Part shown: in pieces, positions 43,720-56,610 of the stretch
How positions within the stretch are numbered: position 1 is the first letter of the stretch
Layout: each line of letters starts with the position of its first letter
Source of the DNA: Lasiosphaeris hirsuta
Taxonomy: Eukaryota; Ascomycota; Sordariomycetes; Sordariales; Lasiosphaeriaceae
NCBI GenBank assembly: GCA_030549175.1
Contig: JAUKUA010000001.1
Span: 6,386,001-6,450,000, forward strand
Direction of reading: 5' to 3'
Length of the DNA: 64,000 nucleotides
The notes under the pieces: model-generated
The model's input: the letters and a program-made list of their open reading frames with translations, nothing else
Database searches by the model: none
What the model was told of the DNA's origin: nothing
Made by a program: the position numbers and the translations under genes

Positions 43720-44985
43720 ATGCTGACCTTCTCTCGGGGGCGGCGAGGGCACTCGCATGGTACTCTTGTTTCCGTGCCGGCGTCGCTGGCTTCGGTCATC
43801 TCGGGGCTGTTGCTGTGCTCCGTCTTGTTTAGCGGGCCCGCTGCGGCGTCGGTCGGCGACCGGCTGCCCGAGTTTCGCGAGTGTGTTCAGGTTTGTGGCC
43901 CCGGGACGTCCTAGGACCAGGAGGTGGCGGTCTGGGCTGGAATAGGGGGGTTCTGACTTTGCGACTGAGTAGATTTGTGAACATGAGAACTGCGGCGCCG
44001 ATGCCGAACACCACACCCCTATTCGTACGTCTCGTCTGCATACTAAATTATTAATTGGGTTTTCACAGCCGAATAAGATCTAACCTGACCATTTCCGGTA
44101 TATCCAGCCCTCTATCGTCGCCTGCTGCTCTGGACATGCCCGTCCGAATGCGACTACACTTGCCAGCACATCATCACCTCGGCGCGGCTCGCGGCCTTGC
44201 CACCACAACCCGTCGTGCAATTCCACGGCAAATGGCCGTTTACGCGGGTGCTCGGCATCCAGGAGCCCATGAGCATGCTCTTTTCCCTCGGCAACCTGTA
44301 CGCGCACTATGACGGACTCGCCAAGGTCCGCGCGACCATGCCCGCCTCGTACTCGATGCGGCGGTTCTACATCGCCCTGGCTTATGTCGGCATGGTGACG
44401 TGGACCTTCAGCGCCATATTCCACACGCGCGACTTCCCCGCTACCGAGCAGCTTGACTACTTCGCCGCCGGCGCCTCGGTGCTTTACGGCCTGTACTACG
44501 CCGTCATCCGGCTGTTCCGGCTCGACCGCCCCACACCGACGCGCCAGAGCGTGCTGCGCGCCTGGTCGGCGTCCTGTGCCGGGCTATACCTGGCACATGT
44601 TGCGTATCTCAAGCTTTGGAGCTGGGATTACAGCTACAACATGGCGGCCAATGTGGCGGTCGGTACGGTGCAGAACGCGCTGTGGAGCTGGTTCAGCTGG
44701 GATCGATATCGCCGGAGTCGCCGTGCCTGGGCGGCGTGGCCTGGTGTAGTGGTCGCATGGATCCTGGTTGCGATGAGCTTGGAGTTGCTGGACTTTGCCC
44801 CAATAGGCGGCGCGCTCGACGCGCATAGCCTGTGGCATCTAGGGACGATTGCGCCGGCTATCTTGTGGTACAAGTGAGTATTTGACCATTGAGATTTGTG
44901 TGGGCTTTACTGACATAGTACGTGTAGCTTCTTAGTCAAAGATGCACAGGACGATATGGCCGGCAGCGAAAGGCTGAAGGGCTGA
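43720..44985 (+). CDS. PER1: GPI-anchor lipid remodelling factor Per1 (PGAP3 family)
   Basis: Four exons: 43720-43890, 43973-44024, 44108-44873 and 44928-44985 (348 aa). Joins give ECVQ-ICEHENCG, TPI-PLYRRLLLWTCPSECDY and ILWY-NFLVKD. A cleavable signal (about residues 17-44) is followed by a Cys-rich luminal domain (CVQICEHENC, CPSECDYTCQ) with the family motif QFHGKWPF and then several membrane helices. FSAIFHTRD and the C-terminal SLWHLGTIAPAILWY carry the conserved His and Asp of the CREST hydrolase superfamily. Per1 removes the sn-2 acyl chain of GPI anchors in the ER. Length is normal. The last intron (44874-44927) is placed by its GTGAGT donor; reading through would stop at once (TGA). 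Confidence 0.93.
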
Positions 44986-45241
44986 AGAGACACGGCCTGG
45001 GAGGACCTTGGTTGTGCTTTGACATCGGGGAAACCTATGTTATTTTGATGAAGATAGGTCACAGATGCTCTTGATGTCTTATGAATGAGCTTCGCTGTAC
45101 AAAGCACATTAATGTAGTAATGATATCTAGCTGGGGGTAGTCGATGCTTAGAAAGGGGCTTGGCAAAACTGTATATGTTGTCTATATGAAACTTTTTATC
45201 ACAAACAATAACAAATCAACGTGGCTATCACGGTAAATTCT

Positions 45242-45814
45242 CTACTTCAAATCCTCCCTCAGTAGCCCAAAAATACTGATATCGAATGTCCTGCCCGCTC
45301 TATAACCCGTCTTCCGCCTACACCCTTCCGCCACAAACCCCGCCTTGGTCAAGACCTTCACACTCGCCTCATTCCCCTCAAAGACACCGGCCTCTAGCCT
45401 TACAAGCTCCTCCTCCGACCACCTCCCAAACGCCCAACCCACAAACCCAATCAGCGCTTCCGTCGTGATCCCGCGTCCCCAGTATGCTTCACCAAGCCAG
45501 TACCCAACTTCCATGGTGCGCGCTTCGACGTCGGCTCGGGGCTTCAGTCCAATACTACCACAGACGGTGTTCGTCAGGGGGTCGCATATGGCAAAGTTGA
45601 GGATAGGGGAGTCAGTGGGCGTGGAGAACTTGATCCAGAACTCGGCATTGGCGAGGGTGTATGGGCTGGGGAATTGGTTGGTCATGTAACGTGCGATCTG
45701 GGGCCCGTTGGCATGCTGGGCGAGGGCGGGTGCGTCGGACGGGTGATATGGACGGATGATGCAGGAGGGGAGGGTGAGGATGGGTTGGGGGAGCTCGGGA
45801 ATATCAGGTGTCAT
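45242..45814 (-). CDS. GNAT-family N-acetyltransferase (RimJ-like), 190 aa
   Basis: Single exon starting at an ATG at 45814. The N-terminal strand-helix IIRPYHPSDAPALAQHAN is typical of acetyltransferase_3 proteins. The acetyl-CoA-binding core is EVGYWLGEAYWGRGITTEALIGF, with the Q/R-x-x-G-x-G/A signature in the form W-G-R-G-I-T. The C-terminal NEASVKVLTKAGFVAEG is the usual closing motif. Relatives acetylate protein N-termini or small amines; the substrate cannot be read from sequence. It sits tail-to-tail with PER1, about 260 bp away, and head-to-head with ERV46. Confidence 0.9.
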   Translation of the reverse strand: MTPDIPELPQPILTLPSCIIRPYHPSDAPALAQHANGPQIARYMTNQFPSPYTLANAEFWIKFSTPTDSPILNFAICDPLTNTVCGSIGLKPRADVEARTMEVGYWLGEAYWGRGITTEALIGFVGWAFGRWSEEELVRLEAGVFEGNEASVKVLTKAGFVAEGCRRKTGYRAGRTFDISIFGLLREDLK

Positions 45815-46824
45815 TTTATGAAAGCTAATCTTCTGGTGTTGGTGGTCGTTTGTTAGAGTTGGGTTTCTCGAGGGGGGTGGGGGTGGGTAGTTCCCCTGAA
45901 GAACGAAGGCGTGGCTGTTGTTGTTCGGTGCAAGTTTCGACCTCGAAATTTGAGATTCGGGAGGTCGTTTTATACAACATAGTGGGTATGGGGAGAAGGC
46001 AGTGAGTCACATCAACTTTGATGATTCTGAACTAGTATATAGACTCTAGTATGACAGAGGGTCAGCTGCGGACAGAGATTCCACCGAAATCAAAGCGGCC
46101 CGATGAGGAAGGAGAAAGGTGTTGTAAGAGGGCGAATGTAGTCTAAGCCCCGTTTAAATGCAGCGTGAATGCTCGTGTGCCGTCTGTCGTTTATCGCGGG
46201 TTGCTTGGCTTCTGACTCTTGGAGGTGAGGTGGTATAAAGGGGCTAAACACTCGATGACAAGCGGATCAATCATTTAGCCGAATGTGCGAGGATTCAATC
46301 GGGTTGTTGGACCCGAATTGATGACCACAGGTCTGGTTTCCTATTCAAGTTCTAAGGCGTCTTATTGAAGTCTAAAAGCGTCGTAGCCTCAATAGTCGGG
46401 ACTCGAGACCCTTGAATTGTGGTGGGTCCTGGTCAGTGCGTTGCAATGGATTGGGCGTGCCTTAACCAATGGAGGCTAGTGACCGCTTTCAGCACGGCAG
46501 CGCTTTGGACCGTGAACCTATCCGTAAGCGTGCAGCTCTTTGTAAGGTGGCCTTTACGGATACTTTTTGAGCTGATGCATTCTCAGCCTTATTGACAAGT
46601 TGTCGAGCTCCGGCCAAGCATCCAGCCCAAGACAGATCTGGCTTCATCATCCAATTGATGCCGTCCCCTAACCCTCCGTAATCTAGCTGACTTTTCTCTT
46701 CTCTCTTTCTGCGGCATTCCTGCGGCAGAAGCAGCGAAGGCCTGCCGGACACAGAGCCCCGCGGCGTGGAACCTTCACTGGAACCTAGACAGCTCTCCCC
46801 AATTGCTGCCAATCAATCACCAAG
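45815..46824. promoter_or_regulatory. 1-kb divergent promoter region of the GNAT and ERV46 genes
   Basis: AT-rich over 45,950-46,450 and no gene. Open frames here lack domain content. Confidence 0.5.
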
Positions 46825-48247
46825 ATGCCTCCCAAATCCAGGTTTACCAGGCTCGATGCCTTCACCAAGACGGTCGAGGACGCAAGGATCAGGACCACGT
46901 CCGGCGGCGTCGTCACCATCGTTTCGCTGTTCGTCGTGCTCTTCCTCGCTTGGGGAGAATGGGCCGACTACCGGAGGATAGTGATACATCCCGAGCTGAT
47001 AGTCGACAAAGGCAGAGGCGAGCGGATGGAGATCCACCTCAACATTACCTTCCCTCGTGTGCCCTGCGAGCTGTTGACCCTCGACGTCATGGATGTCTCA
47101 GGCGAGCAGCAGCACGGCGTCCAGCACGGTGTCAAGAAGACGAGACTCCGACCCCAGAGCGAGGGTGGAGGCGAGATTGACTCTACGACGCTGAGTCTGT
47201 AAGTCTGGGTTGCCGCTGTGAAGGCGGGTGACAACGCTGACCTCCCTCAAGACACGCGGCCGACGAGACGGCGACACATCTAGACCCTAGCTACTGCGGA
47301 CCCTGCTATGGCGCGACGGCGCCCGATAATGCGATCAAGGCAGGCTGCTGCAACACTTGCGACGAGGTCCGGGAGGCATATGCGCAGGCGTCGTGGGCGT
47401 TCGGCAAGGGCGAGGGCGTCGAGCAGTGCGAGCGCGAGCACTACTCAGAGCGCCTAGACGAGCAGAGACACGAGGGATGCCGCATCGAGGGCGGACTGCG
47501 CGTCAACAAGGTGGTTGGCAACTTCCACATTGCGCCGGGCAGGAGTTTCAGCAACGGCAATATGCACGTGCACGACCTCAAGAATTACTGGGACACACCG
47601 GTTGAGGGCGGACACTCGTTTACACACAGAATTCACTCGCTGCGCTTTGGTCCCCAGCTGCCCGACGACGTACACAAGAGGCTCGTCGGTAAGAACCAGC
47701 CGTGGACCAACCACCACGTGAACCCGCTCGATGGCACTCAGCAGGAGACAGATGACCCTAACTACAACTACATGTATTTTGTCAAGATCGTGCCGACCTC
47801 ATATCTCCCACTCGGCTGGCAGAGCAAGTTTGGAAGTGTGCGCGAGGACCACAGCACCGATCTTGGCAACTTTGGCAAGCTCAACGATGGCAGCCTCGAG
47901 ACGCACCAGTACTCGGTCACGAGCCATAAGCGCAGTCTGGCGGGCGGTGACGATGCCGCTGAGGGTCACCAGGAGCGTCTGCACTCTAAGGGAGGCATTC
48001 CGGGTGTTTTCTTTTCATATGTGAGTTCACCCCCTTTTTGATAGTTGTCGGATTGGGCTAACGCGAGAAACAGGACATCTCGCCAATGAAGGTTATCAAC
48101 CGTGAGGAGAGATCCAAGACATTTATTGGGTTTCTGGCAGGTCTCTGCGCCATTGTCGGAGGTACCCTGACAGTGGCGGCTGCTATTGACCGCGGTCTGT
48201 TCGAGGGAGCGACGCGGTTGAAGAAGCTGAGAGGCAAGGATCTCTGA
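46825..48247 (+). CDS. ERV46: ER-Golgi cargo receptor Erv46 (ERGIC3 family)
   Basis: Three exons: 46825-47198, 47252-48020 and 48074-48247 (438 aa). Introns are GTAAGT...CTCAAG and GTGAGT...AACAG; the second has a GGCTAAC branch point. The N-terminus (RFTRLDAFTKTVEDARIRTTSG) and first membrane helix (about 28-46) are family hallmarks. The luminal domain has PCELLTLDVMDVSGEQQHG, the Cys block CGPCYGA...GCCNTC, GCRIEGGLRVNKVVGNFHIAPG and HHVNPLDG. The C-terminal helix (GFLAGLCAIVGGTLTVAAAIDR) leads to a short tail ending KLRGKDL. Erv46 with Erv41 cycles in COPII/COPI vesicles and retrieves ER residents from the Golgi. Length is normal and I see nothing odd. Confidence 0.95.
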
Positions 48248-51200
48248 GGATCCGGGAAGTCACCGATCAGTTGATGTACACTATACTATATAAACATTCA
48301 TCTTTGTGTTGGGGCCTTTGGGGGTTATTCTGTTTTGTCTTTTTCACTTTCCTTTTTTTTTTTTTTTTTTTTTTTTTTTTGTAGTCGCGCCTAGGTACAC
48401 CTTAGATGCATGGAAGAGGAGTTACTGGCAAGGTGGTTCGGTAGTTTAGGAAAAAGAATGAGGTTTGATGTTATGCTGTTGTTATGTATGGATCCCAGTG
48501 CCATCGATTCACGATCGGCGACTTGGAGTGGGTGCATATTTGTACTTTCAGCACGTGTCCGCCTTTCAACGGGCCCATCCATCTGAGATCGAGGTGTCGC
48601 GAATATTTGACGGTGCGTCTCTCTCCGCTTTTCGTCCAGCACTTATGCAGTGGAACGTAGCGAAAGCTTCAACTGTGGAAACGGGTAAAGCCAAGTAGTC
48701 ATTGCTTGAAGCGGGCTAGTGAAGTCGATGTACTAATGTGGCAATCTCGTTTTGTGCGGTACTATTGCTGTGGTGTGCAAATAACCTGTCAAGGTACGCA
48801 TTCTGGTTCCTGCGATTGGAGGTCGGGTGTAGTACATACCTATGTGTCAGGCATTCAAGGTATTGATGACTCTCATGGGGTTAGCTTGCCGTTGTGGCGG
48901 GGAACCTATTTCTACACTTGACATAATTTGTTCTAGACAAAGTACCCTGTCTCAGCAGGGCACTGTCCATTTTTGTTGTCGACAATGATGTTGGAAATGG
49001 TTGAGGTTTGGGTCCTGGCACTTCTACGGCCAGAGGAAGCGTAACTTGAGACTTACTCTCTGCCCAACTCCTCAACCCACCTCTCCAGGGCCTAGCGTGC
49101 GACTTTGTTGGCTAATTATATGTTGTCGCCCCAGTGCTCAAGAATACGAGGTATGGTGCCAACCTCGAAGACCGATACATCTATCCAATGGATCATCCAA
49201 CACTTAGATATATCATCTACAGGGCCCAGTAGGTAGAGCCCCTTTCCGGATAGTTTGCCTGGCACGCAACATTCATTATATCGTGCGCTAGAAACTGCAA
49301 AGAAGTTTAGTTCAAACTTTATGAAAGAAAGCAAGGGGAATTTTAGTTTGCTCTGCTCCTGCGTCGATAGGTCCGTACCTGACATGCCCGGATGCTGCCA
49401 GTAGCATTTGGGGGCGGAAGGATCCGAGCCGAGGAAGTCCCAAGTTCTTTATATATGTTTGGCTGTTTATTTTGGCATTCATGCTGCGTTCGTCGAGAGA
49501 TAAGGCACATACAACCTTGACATGCGCGGGACGTACTCCATGGCTTATCGCGATTGCGAACATTTGGCTGCTGCTGTCGTCGCAAGATGGTTTCAACGAT
49601 GCAAATTCACGGCCCTCATTACTGGGCCCAGTCAACGTGCAACTCGCCACCTGCCCATTTCACTACATGTTAGATGTTTTGGGATGGGCCTCCTTCGGCC
49701 TTGGGGCCAAACTGAGGTAATCAATCTGCCAATATGGCAATCTGGTTGCGTGCGGCGACAAATCTATGCACAGTGATCTGGTTCCTGGCTGAAGGATGCT
49801 GGCCAGTAACCAGCGATTTTTGGGTCGGGGTGAGCTCATGTCATTAGACTGTCATGTGACACGCTCTGGCCGAATCAAGAGACCATCGTGACCCCATCAA
49901 GACCCCGTCGGCAGTTTGCACAAGCCCTGCGCTTTGTTTCGTCGCTCACTGATCAATGGCGATGCATGGCAAATCTGCGGGCCGTCAGCTTCGGATCGCT
50001 GGATCGGCAAGAAGTCTCAAGAGGGCCTCGTGAGGTCGCACATGGGCACGCCTCTTGAACGCCTCAAGGCAGGTCATTCTCGTGGCTCGCTCGCTGAGTG
50101 GAAGGACACTGGAATTGGCGCTGGGATTGCGACACCAGCAGACTGCGAATCGCGGGGCACACAAGCAGTCGGGGCGCAAACTGCATCACCCTCAGACCTT
50201 TTAATTCCGACTTTCCCAGCTGTGCTGGGTTTCCTTGCTCAAATTTGGCCATTGACGAAAATGAATCGATATAGAAATCTTGTAAAGGAATTTCTATGCA
50301 TCCAGTTGCTGCGGTCGGCGGCCGCGGCCGGTAGCCAAGTCCCGGGATGGCCGTCGCTGAGGTGCACCGCCCCAAGTGGGAAGCCCAGAATCGTGGCCAG
50401 AGGGGCCTGGAAAAGGGGAAAGGGTGGGTGGATTTTGTGCAGTCGGCCTAAGCCTGTACCCCATAGTTATTCCCCGTCAGGTTGCGGGATCGAGAGACCG
50501 CAGCACCGTTTACGCCGCGCCCGCTTTCTGCGCTCAGGGACGTGGGCCATCAGGCTCGGAGCTAGCCCCATATGTTATAGCCTCTCTCGCTTGCTTACAC
50601 GCTTGGCCGCAAGTGGCATAGCGGCCAATCTCATTGTCGCCAAATTGGACGCCTGTTGGTCCTCCGTCTCTCGCAGGTCGCTCGCAGGTCCCTAGTGCCA
50701 CCTTGCAGCTGCCGCAATCCCCGTTCCCAAGGCCGCCCCGTCTGTTTCTCCCCCCATTCTTGGGTTTCCACCATCCTTGGCCACAAACCGCGAAGCTCAA
50801 CATCTTCGAGCTTCTCAAGCCTCTGCAGTCGCTGCCCGTCACCGTCACTTTTCCCCCAGATTTTCCAGGTGGTCATGGTTATTCCCGGCCGTCTGCGACG
50901 CTCGCTATCGTTGACACACGTTCGCTCTCTACATTTTTGTTTTCAACTGCCTGTCGCCATCTCCCATGTGTCTTAATTGAACTGGCCGACCTACCTTTCA
51001 TACCTCCGTCCCGCCAGCTTTCGTGTTCGTCTCACGCTTTAGTCACTCAGTGATGCGCCGTGGTTTCTGGCAGTAAATCCTGATTTTCTTTTGAAACAGG
51101 AAAAACTCCTTTTTGTGACTCTGGGGGCAATCGACACGGGTTTCGAGAATCAGGATATTTGGGTTGTTTTTCAATTTATCCGCGCTTCTGTCTTGGGGTT

Positions 51201-51553
51201 CTGACGCGGCAACTTTGCGATTTCTCGCACATTATCCCGCCCTTTGGTCGATCCCGCGCTACTTCCTATCGACTTCCCTTCTGCTATTTCTCTGGTCCAG
51301 CTTGACCTCATTCTTCATGCGTTCGCCATAAACTCGCGCCACTCGAGTCTTGCCGACCAAAGTCGCCTCTCTGACGTCTTTGACGAGCGCCAATCATTCC
51401 ATCTGATCACGAGCTATAGACGGCCCCCAAATTCATTCCAGCGAAGCAACAGCCCCACCACTCTGTTCTTCTTCCTTTCACCAACTCGCGAACAGCAATC
51501 CACTTACTCCAACGAACGCGACTCGAACCGAGTTTGGTAGCACATCCTTCAAC
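48248..51553. other. 3.3-kb intergenic region, no gene seen
   Basis: It lies between two + strand genes. It starts with a T28 run (48353-48380) after ERV46. The longest open frame (49916-50695) lacks domain content. The last 700 bp are CT-rich and are probably the 5' leader of the Sel1 gene. Confidence 0.55.
48353..48380 (+). repeat. T28 homopolymer
   Basis: Twenty-eight consecutive T residues about 105 bp after the ERV46 stop. The exact length is uncertain in any assembly. Confidence 0.9.
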
Positions 51554-53881
51554 ATGGCGACCCCTAAACCTGCATTGCTCGATCTCAGGTCTAAATCTCA
51601 GGCGTCTGTTTCGCGACCGCTCCGATCACCAAGACTCCATGTAGCGGGTGAGGCGCCCCCGGAAGTGTCACCACTGGAGGCACTGAAAATACAGAGTCAG
51701 CTGCTCGCAAAGAGACTGGAGGAGGAGAGCGCAAAGCATGGCCGCCGTATGAGTCGGCTACCTCCCCTGACCATCGAGAGTCCCCTAATTGTGCAGGGGA
51801 GATCTGACTACTTTCGTTCCATGTCCCACGAGTCGGGGGACGAGGATGGCGATTCCCTGTCATCACCGATGCTAGGCTTGGGCTTGAGAACGGCAGTCGA
51901 GGATGATTATGCTAATCGGCCTGTATCCGTACATCCGCGAATGAGTCGTATCCCGCCCACGCCCGATCAACCACACCCCATGCCGGCGCGGCCTAACATG
52001 GACACACTGAGGAGAGAGCTATCAAACAATACTGACGGAGGCGAGAACTATTTTGGAGCACGGAGGGAACAGTCCCCAGTTCCCTTGGAGCGGATCCATG
52101 CTGCCACGAACCCCAACTCTGGGAGGCTACAGCTGTCGCGAACGGGGACGCAGGAAAGCAACCCGCAACAGTCGCCAGTGTCTAACTATTCAATGGCAAG
52201 CTCACCAGAAAAGCTTTTTAAGATAAACTCGTTTGAAGTTGGCGGTCTTCTCCCTCCCCGGCCTTCATACTCCAAGCGCTCGTCCAGCATTCTTTCCTCG
52301 CTGGAATCTACCGACGGAGACGCCCTTAGCTCCCTGAGCACCTCAATCCATTCGCAAAGTGCCCGCAAATTCTCGAATAGCAGCGGTATTCTCTCACCCA
52401 CCCATGGCTCATTCCCAAGGTCGCCCTCGATCGGCTCCGATGCGTCTGGGCTGATCCGGCCGTCTTTCAACTTCTCTCGACCCTTGAGCAGAGCAGGCAC
52501 TCCAAGCCTTGATCCCCCAATTCGCCAATCCTCTTCCGATAGCCAGGCTTCGTTTCTTCTCGGCGATGACACCGCCCACACGCCTATCAGTATGACCGGA
52601 GAAGGTTTTCCGGATGCAAATGGCGATGAGCCCCAAGCCGCCCCCTCCTATATCTACTCCAAATTCTCCCTTCCCAGGGGGAAGATTCTCCAAAGGTCGT
52701 CGGCGATTCTACTCGACGACTTTCCAGGGGGCCAATTTACTTTCCAACAGCCCCCTACCATTCCTCCAGGCAATGTCAAGACCTTCCCCATGGGCGGACA
52801 ACCTCCACCATCCCCACCAACTAGACCGTCGAGCTCTGCGGGGGCGCGTATGCTCGACGAGTCCTTGTCACGGCCATCAATAGAGCCAAGCAAGTTGAGC
52901 ATAGAGCTCACTCGCCCGACTCAGCAACCCTCGCCGGATCCTAGCCGGCCGTCGACAGAAGGAGCTCGCCTCTCAGAGGAGTCTTCGAGAGGCCGGCAGC
53001 CTATTTCTCCTCGCCACGAGACCCCGCCAAGAGGTAGAACGGCGGTATCAACGACGACGAGCGATTCCGCCAGTACCATAAAGGCATCGCGGTCCCTCTA
53101 TTCGACAAACGCCCCGACGATGTCTGACATCTCCGCTGAGGGGCACGTCAGCAAGGCTGTCGAGCTCCACGAAAACGGCTCTCTTCAAGAATCGACCTGG
53201 CATCTTCGGCATGCCGCTAGGCAGGGTCACCCAACCGGGATGCTGCTTTATGCCCTTGCTTGTCGGCATGGATGGGGCATGCGGGCGAATCAGCGTGAGG
53301 GTGTCGAATGGCTGCGGAAAGCCGCCGAGTCCGCGAGCTTGGAGATTGCGGACGATGAAGGGCAGGCGAAAGAGGGCAAGGCGATTGACATGCTCGAGCA
53401 CAAGACGAGAAAGGCACAGTTTGCGCTGAGCATCTATGAGCTCGGTGTGAGCCACATGAATGGGTGGGGAATTGAGCAAGACAAGGCCCTTGCGTTGCGG
53501 TGCTTTGAGATTGCGGGAGGTTAGTTTGATGTTCACGCAGTTCATACGCTAAAGTTGCTAACTGATCTTAGCATGGGGCGATGTTGACGCGCTCGCTGAG
53601 GCGGGCTTCTGCTATGCCCAGGGTGTCGGATGTAAGAAGAACCTCAAGAAGAGCGCCAAATTCTACCGCGAGGCAGAGCAAAAGGGGATGAGTATGGTTG
53701 GCAACAGCTGGTAAGTCTCTATGTAGCCTGGTAATTGGGTCCCTATGTACTAACGTTCTTCCACAGGATTCACAAGCCCAAGTATAACGACGACGGCAAG
53801 GACTCTCCCGACTCTAAGAAGAAATCACGATCAAAGTCCAGGTCGAGGAAGGGCCTCTTCAGCAGAAAGACCAAGGCATGA
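51554..53881 (+). CDS. Sel1-repeat protein, possibly Nif1/Dsf2-like, 739 aa
   Basis: Three exons: 51554-53519, 53572-53710 and 53767-53881. Introns are 52 and 56 nt with CTAAC branch points, and the joins give EIAGG-AWGDVDALAEAG and GNSW-IHKPKY. The first 530 residues are disordered and Ser/Pro-rich, with many SP and RPS motifs that suit kinase regulation. The C-terminal part (about 535-705) holds Sel1/TPR-like repeats: SKAVELHENGSLQESTWHLRHAARQG, GMLLYALACRHGWGMR, LGVSHMNGWGIEQDKALALR and AGFCYAQGVGCKKNLKKSAKFYREAEQKG. It ends in a Lys/Arg/Ser-rich tail. The disordered-plus-Sel1 layout resembles fission-yeast Nif1 and budding-yeast Dsf2, regulators near mitotic kinases, but also chitin-synthase activators. 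The name is tentative. Confidence 0.87.
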
Positions 53882-54985
53882 TCTCGAACAAGATTCGCTT
53901 CTGATTTAGTATTGTTGACTTCTTTGATTTCATTCTTGATGATATTGACGACACCAAACACACATCATACTCCAAATACCCACATATTGTTCGGAGTTGT
54001 CGGGGCCTACTTTTCTCGCATACCTTTTACTTTGTTGCTTCTGGCGTGGCTTTGTTCGCGGCTGGGGAGTTTATGCGTTTGGACGGGAAAGAGAAAACAA
54101 AAGGGGGTAGGGGACAAAAAGGGGGAGGACAGGGAGGTTTTGCTGCATGACCTGGGTTTGTCGGGCCACGGCAGACTCATTGTCTTGGCTCCTTTTTTTC
54201 CTTCAACATGTCTCTTTACTCCTGACTTTGCCGTCTGGAGGGGTTTCGACGCAGCGGAGATAGCTGCTGGAAGGACACTTTTTCATTTTTGAAAATATTC
54301 ACCCTTTGGACCCGGGGACCGAAGGGCATATTCAAACCAAACAAGATTTTGGTGGCTTTATCAACATCTAATCATTTGTTGGAGGTGGGAGAGGGTGACG
54401 AGGTCGAATGTACCAACCTACCTGCAGTGTGGGATTTCATGTGATGTGTAAACATTCTTTTGATGGAAAAATACTGCCGGTTGATGTACCAAAGGGATTT
54501 TGGTTGGGATTTTGAGATGGATGGGATTCGTTCGGCCTACGAACAGCAAGCATCTAAGGACTTCGTTTTGTAAATATTCTGTCCGGTAGTTTTTGCGTTG
54601 TATCGTCTCGGCTGGAGCCAGACTTGCAGACATGCAGGGGGAATAAGAGAGCTGTCTATTCAATTTTGCTTTCAACTGAAGTGTCTGGGATGATAATAAT
54701 GCAGAACATTCAATGGGCATGCTCTTGAATAAGTCTACTTTTCGGGAGACTTGTCCTAGAGAATCCCGTCAGACAGATGTTATCACAGATAGACATGTTT
54801 ATTAGACAGTTTTGACACAGACTCGAGTCTTCAAAAGCACTCGATGATGATCAAGCCGTCTCATCATGATTTGACATATTGGTACAAGAGTGTGTGTATG
54901 TGTCTTGACTGCTGCCATCCCTCGCTAATATTGGGCAGTCCCTTTCCGTCACCGATTCCTTTTCCCTTTCACACACGCAGCAAAA
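53882..54985. other. Convergent 3' region, no gene seen
   Basis: It holds the 3' UTRs of the Sel1 gene and PUP1. It is AT-rich, and the small open frame at 53912-54292 looks like UTR. Confidence 0.6.
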
Positions 54986-55897
54986 CTAGACATCGACCTC
55001 CATCTTGTCTCCGGGTTCCGCGACGTGAATTTCCTGCACGCTGACAAAGTTGCCGAGGTCCTCCTTGCGAATAATCTTCTCGTTGAGCACGGCGGTGGTG
55101 CCGCGTGCGAACTTGTAGCTCTTGAGTTTCTGGGTGCGCTCGTTGGGCTTGATGTAGTTGCGCTTGAGTGTGGTCTTGTCAGGGGTGATGACAGCGACGT
55201 CAACGTTACTGCCGGAACCGAGATCGTTGAAGATACCGGCGAGAATGGCCTCGCTGCAGAGCTTGACGGCCTCGTCCTGCGTCATCTTGGCCTTCCACTG
55301 TGTCTCAAAGACCGACATGGCGGCGAGCGAGCCCGAGCCCATAGTCACGTACGGCAGCTTGTCGGTGGAGCCGTGGGCGTGCACGGTGAAGAGGTGGACG
55401 CCCGTCGAGTCTGCGCCGGCGACGACTAGGTACGCGCCGATGTGTCCCTGATACCGGAAGAGGTGCTGCTTGAGAAGCGTCATGCATGTCACGACGCGCG
55501 GCTTGCGACCCGTCGACAGCGAGTGCAGCTCTAGCTGCGAGCTGATCAGGGCCGTCGTGAACTCGGTGTCGGCGGCTGTACCGGCGCCGGCGCACCAGAT
55601 GTTGGGCGAAATGTAGTGCAGCTTCTCGCAGTTCTTGTCGGCGACAATCGGGCCCGAGGTTGCTCGTGTGTCGGCGGCGATCTGGGGTTAGGTTGATTAG
55701 CTACCTATCGCTATGTCTCTGAGGAAAAGTATCAAGGCAGGGCATTGGGAGAGAAACATCACGGTACGTACCACTACGCCCCCCTCAAATATGCACCCGA
55801 CGATTGTGGTTCCCGTGCTGGTCGCCTTGGGCAGCGGAACGCCCTGGGCGTGTAATGCGGCATTGCGGTTGTAGTTTGAGAAGTCGAAGCCCGGCAT
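54986..55897 (-). CDS. PUP1: 20S proteasome subunit beta-2 (Pup1)
   Basis: Two exons, 55772-55897 and 54986-55681, encode 273 aa. The 90-nt intron (GTACGT...CCCCAG) joins EGGVV to IAADTRAT. The propeptide ends KATSTG and the mature protein starts TTIVG, so Thr30 is the self-cleaved catalytic nucleophile. The following [19 protein letters not shown] pattern has the Asp and Arg expected near the active site, and Lys appears in VADKN. Beta-2 gives the trypsin-like activity of the proteasome. The C-terminal extension ([25 protein letters not shown]) is the arm that embraces beta-3. It is divergent from NUP159 with 713 bp between starts. Confidence 0.96.
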
Positions 55898-56610
55898 CGT
55901 GAGGACTGTCTAGGTTCCAGCGCAGGCGCTCGATGGGTGCGACTGGAAATGTGCGGGCGATAGTTTTGCGTGGCAGGGAGGGCCGTTCGTGTGGTGGGCA
56001 GGCGGGCGCTGATGTGTGTGGTCGTGGTGTTTGCAGAGCTGATGACGAGGCTAAAAGTTGCCTTCTGGGAAGCGCTGATGAGGCTGATGCTCTCCTGTGC
56101 TCAGTGAGCTGCTCCAGTCGACGCGCTGAAGGGGCGCTGCCTAACGCCTTGCATTTGGCCAGGGTGGAACTGGAGCTGGCCCAAGCTCCCCCTGAAGAGG
56201 TGCCACACGTGACTGACGCTAGTCCAAGCCAGTTGCAAGGGGTGCTTTGGGTTGCCAGGCACGGCAGGCGGGCAAGCAGGTAAGGCCCACCTGAAAAAAA
56301 CGAAGTGACGCGTCGAACTGAGCAGCAGCGGTTTGGTCAAAGGCGCTTTCCGAAACTACGACGCCGCCGTTTGTGTCCTGGTTCTCCCTACTTCCCTGCG
56401 TAACAATAGCCCATTTGCGCCCGCGGATACGGCCCTCAGTCTTCTGTTTTCTGCACTGCACTTACACGACTCGGACGATAGCTCCAGCGGCGTCGACAAC
56501 TGGGCGACCCGCTCCCTTTTCCCATGCGCGTGACCGCAACCCAATGCTGAGTAGAACCCAGCTTGTGAAGTTCGAGCCCTCTGTCCAAAGGCGGCTACAT
56601 TGCAACAGTC
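55898..56610. promoter_or_regulatory. Divergent promoter region of PUP1 and NUP159
   Basis: It is 713 bp between divergent start codons. I looked for the yeast proteasome element GGTGGCAAA and did not find a perfect copy. Confidence 0.45.

Noticed and set aside
43333..43914. 193-codon open frame overlapping PER1 exon 1
   Set aside because: It shares the register of PER1 exon 1 only at its end; the real start is the ATG at 43720, which opens a good signal peptide.
49916..50695. 259-codon open frame before the Sel1 gene
   Set aside because: Composition looks random, with scattered Trp/Cys/Arg and no family resemblance; probably promoter or leader DNA.
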